Source of the DNA: Gibbula magus
Lineage: Eukaryota; Mollusca; Gastropoda; Trochida; Trochidae
DNA: 64,000 nt
Assembly: GCA_936450465.1 (NCBI GenBank)
Contig: OW388302.1
Span: forward strand, 13,541,530 to 13,605,529
Direction: 5' to 3'
Part shown: in pieces, positions 53,373 to 63,955 of the stretch
Layout of the letters: every line of letters starts with the position of its first letter
Numbering within the stretch: position 1 is the first letter of the stretch
The notes under the pieces: generated by a model
What the model was told of the DNA's origin: nothing
The model's database searches: none
What the model saw: the letters and a program-made list of their open reading frames with translations, nothing else
Position numbers and translations under genes: made by a program

Positions 53373-53723
53373 ATGATATTATCCATGTAATTACGTCCGA
53401 AAAGGGTCGTTTTCACGCCAAGCGGCCGCAAGGAACAGCCCGTCACCACAGTAACACTGTGACGTCATAAGCCAAATCGCCGCGCGAGACCATTGTTTTA
53501 TGACGTAAAATTATATCAGTCACCGTTCGCAGTGAAAATATAAGTTATTTTCACTGTAGCTTGATAGACAGTTTATTTCACTGATAAATCCCAGTATTTC
53601 ACTGCTTGTCATATAATAAATACATTTTATACACTACATGTTCAGTGAACACAACAAGATCAATGGTGCAATAAATATTTATTTAACTACAACTGTTGTT
53701 CTTTAATACTATTTACATGTAAA

Positions 53724-56700
53724 CTACTGCATCAAAGACATGAGGATTTGATTTGCGGTCATCTCTTCCGACACTGGTTTACTGTTTAGAGATTCCAACA
53801 ATTTAATTTGAAGAAGAAGTTTCTTTTTCTGAAGTGCCTGTAACTGCAACTCTCCTGACAGAACTTGTTGTTGCAACTCTAAAACTCTCTCGGATGAGCT
53901 GTGTGGGGTCACTGCCTGGCTTGGTCGATGACGCCTCTGAGAGTGAGACGCTGTAGGGGTTGTTGTCTGTGAGCTAGAGGCGGAGGCTACGTCTGATGTC
54001 ACCGTTTCAGCTGGAGCCTGGGTGATGGGCTCTACAGCCGGGACCTGGGAAGTGGATTCTGGCGCGACTGTCACAGCAGCCGTGACAGACGGGAGTGACG
54101 CTTCACATTCGACGATGCCTGAAATTGTTGATATTAAAATATAATATAATAATGAAAATGTCTTAACAAAATAATTTCATTTAAACGTGTTACTAACGAT
54201 AATGTACAAGGGAGAGTACTCTGTATGGTATATATAAAATCAAATTTGATGCTCCCATACAATATGTGAGGTAGTTCATATTCATTATGCTCTTTTGTTG
54301 AATTATATTTTGTTTATTTGTATTATGAGCTGTGAAACAATTTGTTAAAATTCGCTTAACTTAACCCTTAACATGCGGGCGACGGAATTATCCGGGCGAG
54401 CTGTAAGCGATTCCTAGGTGTCTGTATACGGATCCCGGATACAAGACTTAGAATAATTCACGGCTGTCTAAGTATACTCTATCACCCATACCGGGTCACG
54501 AGTCGATTGTGTCCGCGACCCGACCCATGAGAATGGCTGTATTTACGCATCGCGACCCGACATGAGAATAAAGCTTTGTTCAGTGTGTGGTCGGAATATC
54601 AAGCAAAATTCACACCAATTTGCGTGTGCATTGTTGACCCGTAACGCATCGATAATTAGCTTTACAAAAGGCCAATTATGTAGGGCTTAGCCCCCGAAGC
54701 ATTAATTCGCTTGAGGCTATTTTCACCCACGTGTTTGTATTGCCTCGGGTTTGCCTCGCCCGAGACTGCTATCTGCCTCGCATCTCGCGAGACGGGGAAA
54801 AAAATCGCTAACTCGCCTTACTCCCGCACTTCATATCATGTGAGCGAATTGTTTGTTTTCAAAAAAAAATACGGCAAAATAAAGGGGAAACAATGGACTA
54901 CATTCCCATATAAAATTAGAAAATCTCAAAAAAATAATAAAGACACAGCAAGCGCCGTGAAAAAGGTCATGTTTACACTCTATAAATTTTGAAACAATCG
55001 GCGATTTTCACAACTTCGAAAACATTTATCAAGGCTAAAATACTGAATGCATTTTCATAATTTTTATATCACAATAAACCGAAAAGAATAATCTTTTATT
55101 CTATATAAAATGCGCAGATTTATTCTCAGAAATAAAGATACAATTTTACCTTTCTGAGAGGCATGTGAAACCAAACGGCACACAAACTAATCAACATATT
55201 TTCATCAGTTATGGTTCGAGGTTAGCGTTTATTTGAAAAGTCAAACAACATAACCATATTTGGGTTGACATGTGCTTATTTGTCAACTGGTTCGAGATTA
55301 TGATTTCTTGGAAAAGTGCGATGAACGACCGTTTGCAATGCCGCATACATGTTGTAAGTATTGACGATTTTATAGGTGGGAAATTCGGAATAAAGACAAA
55401 CTTTACATAGCTATAGAATTATAACCAAAGGTCGCATTCTAATAATTTTTATATCATTGTGAAGCTAGACATCTTGTCTTCAATTCCGTATATAAATGGA
55501 ATTTTTTTCGTTTCGTATTTATGATGTTACGAGGCCCGAATAAAAGACAATCTTTCGAAAGTAATAGAATAAAAACGAAAAAACATAGAAAATTCATTCA
55601 AAGTTTCGAGTGTGAATTAGCCATTTGTGTACGGGTTTCGCTACTTGAATTTGTATTGAACGCCCGTATATAGTCCTTATTCGCCATGTAGATGCGGTAT
55701 ATTTTGTAAAAACGATACCGGAATCGCCGCCTGGAAATTCCGCCAGCAGAGCTAGTTAGTGCCAAAGCCCAAACTACTGCTGCGAGCTGCGAGCCTGTAA
55801 ATTCCGCCACAGGGGCTAAAAATGGTAAAATATATATACGCAACGTAAGGGTTAATTATGTTGGTCAACAATTTGACTTGGTCAAATTACAAATTTTAAA
55901 ATCTAATAATAAAGATATTATTTTCGTCTATAAGTGATTTCAGGAGAGCACCTGTACTGTACGCAGAGTTATCCCCCTTATAGCGTTCTTGTCATGGGGT
56001 CGTTATTCACCGCCATGTTGCACAAACAGTTATGTGTGGGATACCTCTGTCATAATTTCATTGGAGACTGATAATTACCTCGTAAGTAATTACAATTTGC
56101 TCTTAAACATTACGGTATGTCTAGTATTCGTCTATAAATATGCTAATCTATTAACGATAACCTCACTATATGTATACAGTATAGATCTAATAGAATGTAA
56201 AGTCAACAATTTAAATTTTCAAATTGGCGAAATCGTTTTTCCAGAAACCCCTTTTGTTTTTTCCGAAATTTCCTGATTTTAGAAAATCATAATAGCATAT
56301 GGATTTACAAAATCGTCATGACATGACGTCCAGTACAGAATATAGAATGTACTCTCTACTACAATATGTATATACTTTTAGAAACTATTTAAAATAATCT
56401 AATATCGATTTTAGTTTTTTCATAAAATTATGATTCAAAATTGTAGTTTTAAATATAAATGCTTAGGGCCTCGGCCTAGATAAAGGCTTATTTGTGTCTC
56501 GAAAACAAGAATAATCTAAATACGGCGTAAAGTTCAAGGTCAAGGATAAAATTTACTCTTGTTTATAAACAATACCACGTGTTTGTCTTTCCAACCCTAT
56601 CTGAGATATTTTTAGCATACAATTAATTTTATTTCAATGTTCTTACATCACTCCATATAGTTGAAACTGCAGTAAATATAATTTATCTATCACCTTGTCC

Positions 56701-57291
56701 AATATGTTAATTATTTTTGAACATTTTCACAATGCAAGCTAGTATAGATATATCGGCATAACGGTAGGCTATTGTAGATTGCACTCTGACTGGATTTGAT
56801 TATATTTTTTATTATTTTTTTAGCATTCTCATGTAGTAGGAAAACACCAATATATTATAATTGTCGGAGAAAGTTATGAACCTACACTCTGTCTCGAGGC
56901 CGTCTGGAACACCGTCGAAACTTGCCGAGTCCCGCATGATGTCGATGATCCGGCTGGTGGCCTGACTGAGTTCAGGTGGTGGTGGTCCTCCCCCGGTCTT
57001 CCTTGTCTGTAGTCTGTAGTCAGTGTACGACTTCTTTGCCTTCCTGGTCATGTTGGTCCATTTCTCTTTGACCTCTATCAGAGATCTCGGAGCCACCCCC
57101 TTCCCATTTACCTCTCTCACGATCTCTGCCCAGACGTTATTTTTTCTTTTCTTAGTCACCTCACTGGAATGTTTTTCAGTTAGCACGGCCCAGTTCGCCT
57201 CTACCATGGACTGAATCGCATTTTCCTCGTCGACAGATAAATTTCTGCTTCGCTTTTTTCGCGGGGTACTTGAGATCGTTTGGTTATCCAT
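53724..57291 (-). CDS. Harbinger Myb/SANT-like DNA-binding protein, two exons (53724-54118, 56886-57291)
   Basis: Partner gene of the transposase; in this superfamily the Myb-like protein binds the transposon ends and helps bring the transposase to the nucleus. Exon 1 starts at the ATG 57291 (MDNQTISSTPRKKRSRNLS), with a nuclear-localisation-like basic patch and a trihelix SANT domain (SVDEENAIQSMVEANWAVL, VWAEIVREVN, IEVKEKWTNMTRKAKKSYTD), then GGGPPPPELS. Donor GAGT|GTAGGT at 56885; acceptor AACAATTTCAG before 54118; the split codon is a Cys. Exon 2 is Ser/Thr/Pro/Gln-rich, then a coiled coil (VLELQQQVLSGELQLQALQK). The two exons total 801 nt, or 266 codons plus stop, with no break. The 2.8-kb intron holds a TTAA element. 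AATAAA on this strand lies near 53682. Confidence 0.85.
54361..55855. mobile_element. piggyBac-type TTAA element in the Myb-gene intron
   Basis: TTAA then CCCTTAACATGCGGG at the left; TAAGGG then TTAA at the right (54361-54364 and 55852-55855). CCCTTA...TAAGGG with a duplicated TTAA is the piggyBac pattern. About 1.49 kb, with GC-rich CpG-containing ends and an AT-rich middle. No transposase recognised; the minus-strand ORF at 55598-55843 has no motif. Confidence 0.75.
55856..56811. other. Rest of the Myb-gene intron
   Basis: AT-rich, no recognised repeat; the 95-codon ORF at 55989 is not supported. Confidence 0.4.
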
Positions 57292-57519
57292 TTTGGCAAA
57301 CCGGAAGTAAACAAAAATCGGAATTATGGGATATATTGACGCTAACCAGTGACGTTAACCACACTGTTAACTTTAACGGTGACGTTAGCTAACGGCATGA
57401 CTAACCATGTTTTGAACAACGCATATTTAACGTTTGGTTAGCTAACGGCAGGTTAAGATTTAACCGGCCGTTAGCAGTTAACCGGCGGTTAAAATAACCG
57501 AGTATTGAACAACCGGACC

Positions 57520-57545
57520 CAGGCCTTTCAGCCCTGATGAGCTAA
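57520..57545 (+). repeat. Pearl-like 3' end disrupted by Harbinger
   Basis: CAGGCCTTTCAGCCCTGATG then AGCTAAAAAT, continuing the ACGG/ACAG tract left of 49750. It is the target into which Harbinger inserted. Confidence 0.7.
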
Positions 57546-57649
57546 AAATCAGTGGCCTTTCATGACTTTATATATGTGTGCCCATTTTCAATCCTGAGAT
57601 AAAGTGCAGAGGTATACAGCTGTGTATACATCCTGTGCATTGTGAGCTC

Positions 57650-58300
57650 AGTTGACAGCAACAACGGGCGCTTGTCGCTGTATGGGTGGGTCATCCGCTG
57701 CTGGATAAAACTGAGAGTTTCAAGGGTTGATTCCATGCCCCATACTGAGTCATGAGTTGAGAGACTTACGGTGTCACCCTGGTCAAGTGCCTTTATTCAA
57801 AATGTGCCTCTGTTCACCCAGCAGCAAATGGGTACCTGATAACGGTTGTGGAGATGACCTTCTAATATGCCAGCGTGGGTTAGACCAGGGTAATAATACT
57901 CCTATAGCGCCTTGAACAACTAAGTGGATGGAGGTGAGTTAGGGTTTAACGCCGCTTTCAGGAGTATTTCCCTCATATCGCGGCTGCTAGTATTCTGGCA
58001 GGGAGAAAGCCCGCAACGCCATGTGGCTATGCATTGCGGTGAAACCTGCAAGCATCGGCTGGAAATAGCGAACCATGGGATGTACAACGCTGAAATTCAG
58101 TGTAGCATTGCACCCAAACCTTACTGCGTGTAGAACAGTTCTCTACTGCAGACAAAGTTGCCGTGCCCCTTGCGTGATTGGAACTCCGGACCTCTTGATC
58201 CGAAGCCGAACTTGCTAACCACTGCGCTATCTCGTCCCCTGAGTGGATGGATAAGTACGCTCTATAAATGAAGATAAATATTATTATATTATTATACATA
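57650..58300 (+). repeat. tRNA-type SINE with CACCCAGCAG core, split by a second SINE
   Basis: A tRNA-like head (TATGGGTGGGTCATCC and GGGTTGATTCC as A- and B-box candidates), the CACCCAGCAGCAAATGGGTA core, CCAGGGTAATAAT, TAGCGCCTTGAACAAC and, after the insertion, GTACGCTCTATAAATG with a (TAT)n tail. It is the family of 2085-2470. Confidence 0.7.
57931..58237 (-). mobile_element. tRNA-derived SINE, near full length, reverse
   Basis: Flanked by a 9-bp duplication, AGTGGATGG, at 57922-57930 and 58242-58250. On the minus strand the head reads GGGACGAGATAGCGCAGTGG, with A box TAGCGCAGTGGTTA and B box GGTCCGGAGTTCCAATC; the body shares GGTTTCACCGCAATGCATAG with the SINE at 44470, and the 3' end is GGCGTTAAACCCTAACTCAC. 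It is the most complete copy of this family here and defines it as tRNA-derived. It sits just downstream of the PEMT-like exon. Confidence 0.85.
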
Positions 58301-58301
58301 C

Positions 58302-58447
58302 CTAGATATTTCCCAAAGAGGTCGAGGGCCATAAAACTACTGATGACAAGCAGCATGCCGGTGTAGACGAGAACATAGCCCACCCAGAGAACCCAGTTCT
58401 CATGGAGCACTGTACTGCGAGGCTGACTCCCCATGGTCAAGTTGAAC
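58302..58447 (-). CDS. PEMT: PEMT-like exon, phosphatidylethanolamine N-methyltransferase
   Basis: PEMT methylates phosphatidylethanolamine to phosphatidylcholine in the endoplasmic reticulum, a small multi-pass enzyme. On the minus strand, acceptor TTGTTTGCAG at 58448 opens a 146-nt exon reading FNLTMGSQPRSTVLHENWVL and continuing through a hydrophobic membrane segment to LLVISSFMALDLFGKYLG, closed by the donor CTAG|GTATGT. The MxSQPR block, followed by the V-L-x-SSF-x-AL-x-F-x-G-x-LG pattern at the expected spacing, matches the middle of animal PEMT, around the third membrane helix. Coding bias and both splice sites contrast with the TE-rich surroundings. The flanking exons (N-terminal at higher, catalytic C-terminal at lower coordinates) were not found, so introns are long or run beyond the window. 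Family call from memory of the pattern. Confidence 0.75.
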
Positions 58448-58449
58448 CT

Positions 58450-59250
58450 GCAAACAATAACTAGATTAGTGTTTGTGGACACCGCAAAAGCAGAGCAGCC
58501 CCGAAACTGAGGGCCTCACCTTTCCCTGTTCCGCCTTCTCCACAGCCAAAATAAATTGGGCAAGTTTTTACTAAAGTTCACTGAAGTTATTACTAACAAA
58601 TTGAATCATCACTTTGGTCACTTTACACGAGTTTGTTCTTAAAACCTATTTCTGATTAAAAAATTTGATCAAAGGGTCAACATGACCTTCACCCATATCT
58701 CATGACCTTGACCTTTGACCTTCAAGGTCACATTATCAATGATCACTTTTCATTGTGTATAATGTAATAGGACGAGTCCAGCTACTATATGTAGGTCATG
58801 AGGGACTTTGCGTTGTGTAGTTTTTTAGGGAGATATTATAGGACGTTAGCGGCAAAACTCGTTCTATTAACCCAGGTTCTTTCGTTCATGAAGCAGGATG
58901 GAATACAGACAATGTGAGTCAGGTAAACAAAATAGTCAGGGTAATCTATGTAACGTTACATAATAAGCAGGCACACTTCTCTCATTCAAACAATGCTTAA
59001 CTTTCACACCAAATAAAAATAGGTTATTGCAATATGAATTAACATGAAGAAGAATTTGGGCAAAGAAGATAAGAAAACCTTCTCAAAATTAGCACCGGTC
59101 CAGTGCTCAATTTGTCAAACAACATCCGACTTGGCTTCTGTAAAATAGCAACAGTTGCCGTACAACAAGTGTAAAAACTCGAAATAGAACAATTCTCAAT
59201 GTAGCACTGATCAATAAATATATAATAAATGCAAGATTTCACAACAACGG
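58450..59250 (-). other. Presumed PEMT intron
   Basis: Contains TGACCTTGACCTTTGACCTT near 58700; otherwise AT-rich with no recognised feature. Confidence 0.45.
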
Positions 59251-59279
59251 AAAAGGCTACACCAGGAGCTACCGTAGAA

Positions 59280-59580
59280 TACCACGTCTGACCTTGACCT
59301 TGCAGTCAATATAATTCACTACAAATACAAACTCAATCAAAGTTCAAATCACCTCACACATTATGTTACCGTGAGATGACAAACTGACCTTGCAGTAAAT
59401 AAGGTTTACTACAATCAAGAACTATAAAACATCACTTCACGGTTCTCATCACACTAGAGGTTACCGTGACCTAACAAACTGACCTTGACCTTGTAGCAAA
59501 TATACTTCACTACGACTGGGGTATAAATTGCTGAGACAGGGGTCACATCATACAAGATGCTACCGTAATCCGATTCAACT
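59280..59580. repeat. Degenerate ~95-bp tandem repeat, three units
   Basis: CTGACCTTG...CAG/TAG recurs near 59287, 59385 and 59477, each followed by an AAT-rich stretch with TTCACTAC or TTTACTAC and by TTACCGTGA about 75 bp later. Confidence 0.65.
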
Positions 59581-59635
59581 GTATAAATTATCCCTAAGAT
59601 CTTATTACTCCAGCTAATGTATTTAATGCCTACCC

Positions 59636-59847
59636 CAGGGGTCGAAATTAACCTTATGCAGTAGCCATTCGGACAAGTGCATTTCTAAAAGTACTAGTCC
59701 AGACTTATTCCAGCTAGCCAAATACATCTCCATGATCATTTCATCTCAAAGTTTAACTAGTCCTTCGGACTACCAGTTTTTAACTAACAGCCCAGCTTCT
59801 TTTTCACCAGCCATGGGCTACTGGACTAGAGCTAATTTCGAACCCTG
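59636..59847. mobile_element. hAT-type MITE, CAGGG...TCGAAATTA ends
   Basis: CAGGGGTCGAAATTAAC at the left and GCTAATTTCGAACCCTG at the right. Interior CTAGTCCTTCGGACTA-like words. Flanks share CTACCC. A shorter relative with CAGGGCTAGAAAATAACA and CTAGTCCTTCAGCCC lies at 63522-63620. Confidence 0.72.
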
Positions 59848-60090
59848 CTACCCTATTCTAATTATTCCTAATGCTAACCTTTCTAGATGTATATACAGGG
59901 TGCATAGACCCAGAGTGTTGACATTCCCCGAATCTATCCACCTCGTTTAACCTTACCTACCTACAAACTCTTTATTTATTAATATAACATAATAACAATA
60001 TTCCTAGCACTAATATTTGGGATGGGGCATCGTTCTTATACAGAACGTGTCGTTCTGAAACAGAACGTAACAGTGCGAGGGAGCTCTCAC

Positions 60091-60149
60091 CTCGGATTAG
60101 ATGCTAATCGTACAGACTGAACGACTAAGTGTGCTACAGCGCTTATATA
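60091..60149 (-). promoter_or_regulatory. Candidate core promoter with TATA box, Inr and short first exon
   Basis: On the minus strand TATATAA (60149-60143) lies 31 bases before the A of TTCAGTCT (A at 60118), the spacing of a TATA-Inr promoter. 28 bases later CCGAG|GTGAGA offers a donor at 60090. It points towards the PEMT-like exon 1.7 kb away, but could equally belong to a TE or be chance. Confidence 0.3.
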
Positions 60150-60299
60150 CCCTATTACCGGGAAATGCCAGGATTATCAATGTAAGGAGAGCAGCGATTG
60201 GCCAACACCCCTGCCTCCTTACCCAACCCGAGCGCTCCCAGTAAACGACCTTGGGCGGAACTAAAAACGTGGTTCCGACCACAACAAACTGACTGACTA

Positions 60300-61196
60300 C
60301 TTACTAACTGACGCCGCTACCTAGGATAAATCCAAAGCATAGACCAACGTAATCGGAAATGTACTGCAACTCATCTAGACACACGTTAATACTAGCCAAA
60401 ACCTACTTTTATCACAATAACAATCATGTAGTGATCAAGTGTAAATAGTTGAAATAAGGAATTTTTGCAAATGATGGCTTAATTGTGACCTCGCTGTGAC
60501 CTTGACCTCTGATTTTACCAACAACCTTTTCAAATCTTGGACTTTCTCAATATTTTTCAAGTTATCCTATATACAAGGATTATTTTAGCGATTTCAGAAC
60601 TTGACCTTGACCTTTGACCTTAAATGTGAACATGTCAAAATAATTCCCCAGGTGTATAAGTAAGAAGTTATGTATAAGTTATCAAAACATCTTGGAAGAA
60701 AGTTATAAATCATCAATTAATTGAGGATCTCAAGCTTCTGCAAATGATAATGCCCTGAAAAACACTCTAAAATTCTCATGAGACTTACAAATCTACCTCT
60801 CACACTGAAGAGTGACACGCCACTGTCGCTTTAGACGTAACAATTTCTATTCTATCGGGTCATGTAATGGGATGTTTTACCCATTAATATACCAATATAT
60901 TGTATAAATTTAAATAATAAATGGCAAATTTGAGACAACATTATATGCAAAAAAAACTTGCTACAGCGCCTTTAAATTATCATACCTAATTTAAATCAAC
61001 TGTTATGAATAGTACTGTACGTGATATCTTGCACTTCAAGGCTTTACTTTGAGCTTTCATGGACATTATTTTGAATTTCAAAGGCACACCTGAATTTGAA
61101 ATGGCACTTAAAACATATATATGACAGTGCCCATGGGGTACACATTGAAAAACATTAATTTCGATCGCTGCATTCCCATCTTTATATTCCCTCTCT
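60300..61196. other. Unassigned AT-rich DNA with TGACCT words
   Basis: TTGACCTTGACCTTTGACCT at about 60601 resembles the one near 58700. Otherwise nothing recognised. Confidence 0.4.
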
Positions 61197-61480
61197 GACC
61201 CATCCTCTGTTACCCAGGGTTTTATATATACTGTTACTCTCCGCTATATCAGCCCTGTGACATTTCATCAGAGAAATCTGTACTCAAATTACCCGCCAGC
61301 GTGAGCCAATCAATCTGCTAAGTAGCTTGGACCTGCAATGACAATTCATATCACTTTGTATCATATCACGCCGGCAAAGGGCGGGTAATTGGAGTACAGC
61401 TTTCTCTGATTGAAAGTCCCAGAGGTAATATAGTGGAGAGTAACAGAGCATATGTAAAACCATGGATAACCGAGGATGTC
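61197..61480. mobile_element. MITE with ~46-bp inverted ends
   Basis: Left GACCCATCCTCTGTTACCCA, right (complement) GACATCCTCGGTTATCCATG; both continue to CTGTTACTCTCC, and TGTACTCAAATTACCCGCC returns inverted as GGCGGGTAATTGGAGTACA-like sequence. A half copy lies at 19241-19351. Confidence 0.8.
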
Positions 61481-61634
61481 TCTAACCCCTCATGTTTCTG
61501 GAAGGACCCTAGCTACCTATCAGTTACACCCTCAGAATAAGAAGGTCCAATTTATGGTCACAACGCCAACTGACTGTACAAACAGCTTACCCATTCGTTA
61601 ATCCATGGTCATTGTGTTATCAGTTGATTATTTA

Positions 61635-61775
61635 GACAATAACTAACAACGACGGGGAATGACAGAGTTATATCAATTGCGTATTTCTCGAGCCTTGGCG
61701 AGAGAAATACATAATTGATATATATAACAAGGGAAAGATAATCTGTCATTCCCCATCACGAGTTGGTTATTGTTT
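61635..61775. repeat. Long palindrome, arms about 65 bp
   Basis: GGGGAATGACAGA (61654) returns as TCTGTCATTCCCC (61743-61755); the centre is GTATTTCTCGAGCC-TT-GGCGAGAGAAATAC. CGAG is present in the same orientation in both arms. Confidence 0.85.
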
Positions 61776-62693
61776 ATATTACCCATATGACAAATTAAAG
61801 TAAAAACGTGAATATCAAAAGTCAACAGTTTCCCTAAAAGGACCCGAGAAGGAGATGAATCTCCATATCCATACGAGTGTGACGTGGATTTACTTCTTAC
61901 GTACATATCCTTGTTTACTACGCGCGATTAAAATGTCCCGTGCGAAAATGTCCTTCACAATAAAAGAAAGATGTAGTTACAGTTGTAAGTTTGTTTCATT
62001 TCTACCAATTGCTATCAATCCATGATTATACATATAAGTTATTGCAACATCCATATCAAGAGGTCTGCGAAGCTCAAAAGCAAGTGGGCTCAAACCAAAA
62101 AGCCCTGTGACATTACAATCGACACTGTGACATCATAACCGCTCACGCCTATGATGTCATTACATTCAAACGATCGCAGTCGCTCTTGAAGCTTTCCGTG
62201 GTTATACAGTCAAGCAGTAATCGCTAGTTACTTTAAATTTCGGACAATTTAACTGCTTCCTCCGACATTTGGTGCATCTGCACATGTACGAAAACGGAAA
62301 TTTCAACTACGGGAAACAAATAAACCATGTTAAAATGCAGAAGACAGTTTCTAAAGTTACTAGTCGAGAAAGTAAGAAAGATGAATGAAGTAGTTCCGGC
62401 AACCAATGAAATTCTTATTTTTCTGTAACAGCCAGTCAAAAGCCAGAAAAAGGTGCAACTCCAATGTGACTTACAGGAAAAATACTACCCTGTGTCCGTC
62501 TTCCCATGGGTAATATTATATAGGAATCTACTGGTAATTGACTGTCCCAGTTAAGGGGTGTTAGCTTTAGACATTTTCAGTAATTGCTGATCAAGTACAT
62601 TTTTTGAGACTGATGTATTTTGTTTTGGTGTGTCTGAATAGGATCTTAAAATATCTCTCAACTAGACAAATCATTTTTTGTAATGCATGAACC

Positions 62694-62760
62694 TGGATTC
62701 GAACATGCAACCCTTCGCTTGGTAGTCAGTGCTTCTAGCCATCGGCCACAAGAATCTGTT
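62694..62760 (-). repeat. tRNA-like sequence
   Basis: On the minus strand TGGCCGATGGCTAGAAG and TGTTCGAATCC stand as A- and B-box-like blocks at tRNA spacing. Stems do not clearly pair; a SINE head or tRNA pseudogene. Confidence 0.45.
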
Positions 62761-62873
62761 AGAAAGCTTAGGATTGTTTGTCAGTAAGAATCCCGCGTTC
62801 TATACAAGACTTGTAACGCACGGAAGGCATGGAAAGGCAGAGTTTTAGCTGTCATGCACATCGCTTCGCATGG

Positions 62874-63096
62874 CAACTTCCAAATGCAAGGCATAACTCT
62901 TGCCAGTCTGCATTACTGGCTGATTTAACCCTTGCGGTATTTCCCTCGCTTTGTTGTCTCAAGATAGTGAATCGCTGCACCAGAAATGCATAGCAGGCCT
63001 TGATTTCTAAACACAGATTTCTTAAGGAAATACTGCAAGGCCTATATCAGCCAGTAATGGAGACTGGCAAGAGTTATGCCTTGCATTGGGAAGTTG
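62874..63096. mobile_element. hAT-type MITE, CAACTTCC ends, copy 3
   Basis: Exact 8-bp duplication TTCGCATG at 62865-62872 and 63097-63104 (one extra G before the left end). Very close to copy 2 inside (CTTGCGGTATTTCCCTCGCT, CTGCACCAGAAATGCATAGC), so the family was active recently. Confidence 0.9.
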
Positions 63097-63288
63097 TTCG
63101 CATGAAAGTTTTGCGCTGCACAGGCATGGAAGAATCCATTCCATGAGGGTCGCAGCTACTTGTACCATATCCGATGAATGAGCACCGATATTTGCAAAAT
63201 AATTGATTTTGGTGTCCCATAATTGAAATTTATTGTTTCAAATGTAAAAAAATCACATATGCATGTTTCATGACGAACATGGATTAAG

Positions 63289-63392
63289 ATGGAGAATGCA
63301 TTCAGAGCAGTGGATTCATTAAAAATAATCAACAAGCCCCGAAGGGACTCGATTATTTTTAACGAATCCACAGCTCCTCATGCATTCTCCAT
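63289..63392. repeat. Long palindrome, arms about 45 bp
   Basis: ATGGAGAATGCATTCAG and TGGATTCATTAAAAATAATC on the left return inverted as GATTATTTTTAACGAATCCA and TGCATTCTCCAT on the right; loop AACAAGCCCCGAAGGGACTC. Confidence 0.85.
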
Positions 63393-63955
63393 TACATAGT
63401 TTTGAATTACAAACCACCAGTGATAGATAGTATACTGCTTATTACATTATACTCAATAATTTCTATGTGGATGTATTATCCCAGGGATTATCACGTAAAC
63501 CCTGGATTTGTAAAATAATTTCAGGGCTAGAAAATAACACTAGTCCTTCAGCCCAAGGCTAGTAAAAATGACACGTTATTTGTAAATGTTAGCTTCTACT
63601 AGCCCTGTGGGCCTTTAAAAGTTGCTGAATTATTATGAAGTACTCAAAGTATGAGCAGAGAGTCTTGTTTTTATCAGCTACAATGGTATCAATGAATGAT
63701 TGAAGTAGGGAAAATACTTGCAATTGTAGTTCTTAGTTGTTTATAGTTGTAGATAGGGGTGTGCAATATAACCGGTCTATCGGTATATACCGGTTTTAGA
63801 TTGTGCAATACAATTATTGCAATATGTTTTCCATTTGGCAATATATCGCACATTATAATTTTAAGTGAAATATATGCATTTACCAAAATAATATCTTGTT
63901 CTTATGTAAACTTACAGGTTTTAAGGTTGAAATAATGACCGCAGACCTCGTGAAT

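Larger units (their letters stand above)
49750..57519. mobile_element. PIF/Harbinger DNA transposon, 7.8 kb, complete ends
   Basis: Ends GGCCCGGTTGTTCAAAACTC and, on the other strand, GGTCCGGTTGTTCAATACTC, flanked by CAG (49747-49749 and 57520-57522), a 3-bp duplication of the CWG type reported for some Harbingers. Subterminal regions on both sides (49770-49920; 57345-57500) are full of GTTAAC, TTTAACAG and CCGTTA words, probable binding sites. It encodes the usual gene pair: a HARBI1-like transposase (plus strand, defective) and a Myb/SANT-like protein (minus strand, intact-looking). Two further elements have entered it, one in an intron of each gene. Confidence 0.93.
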
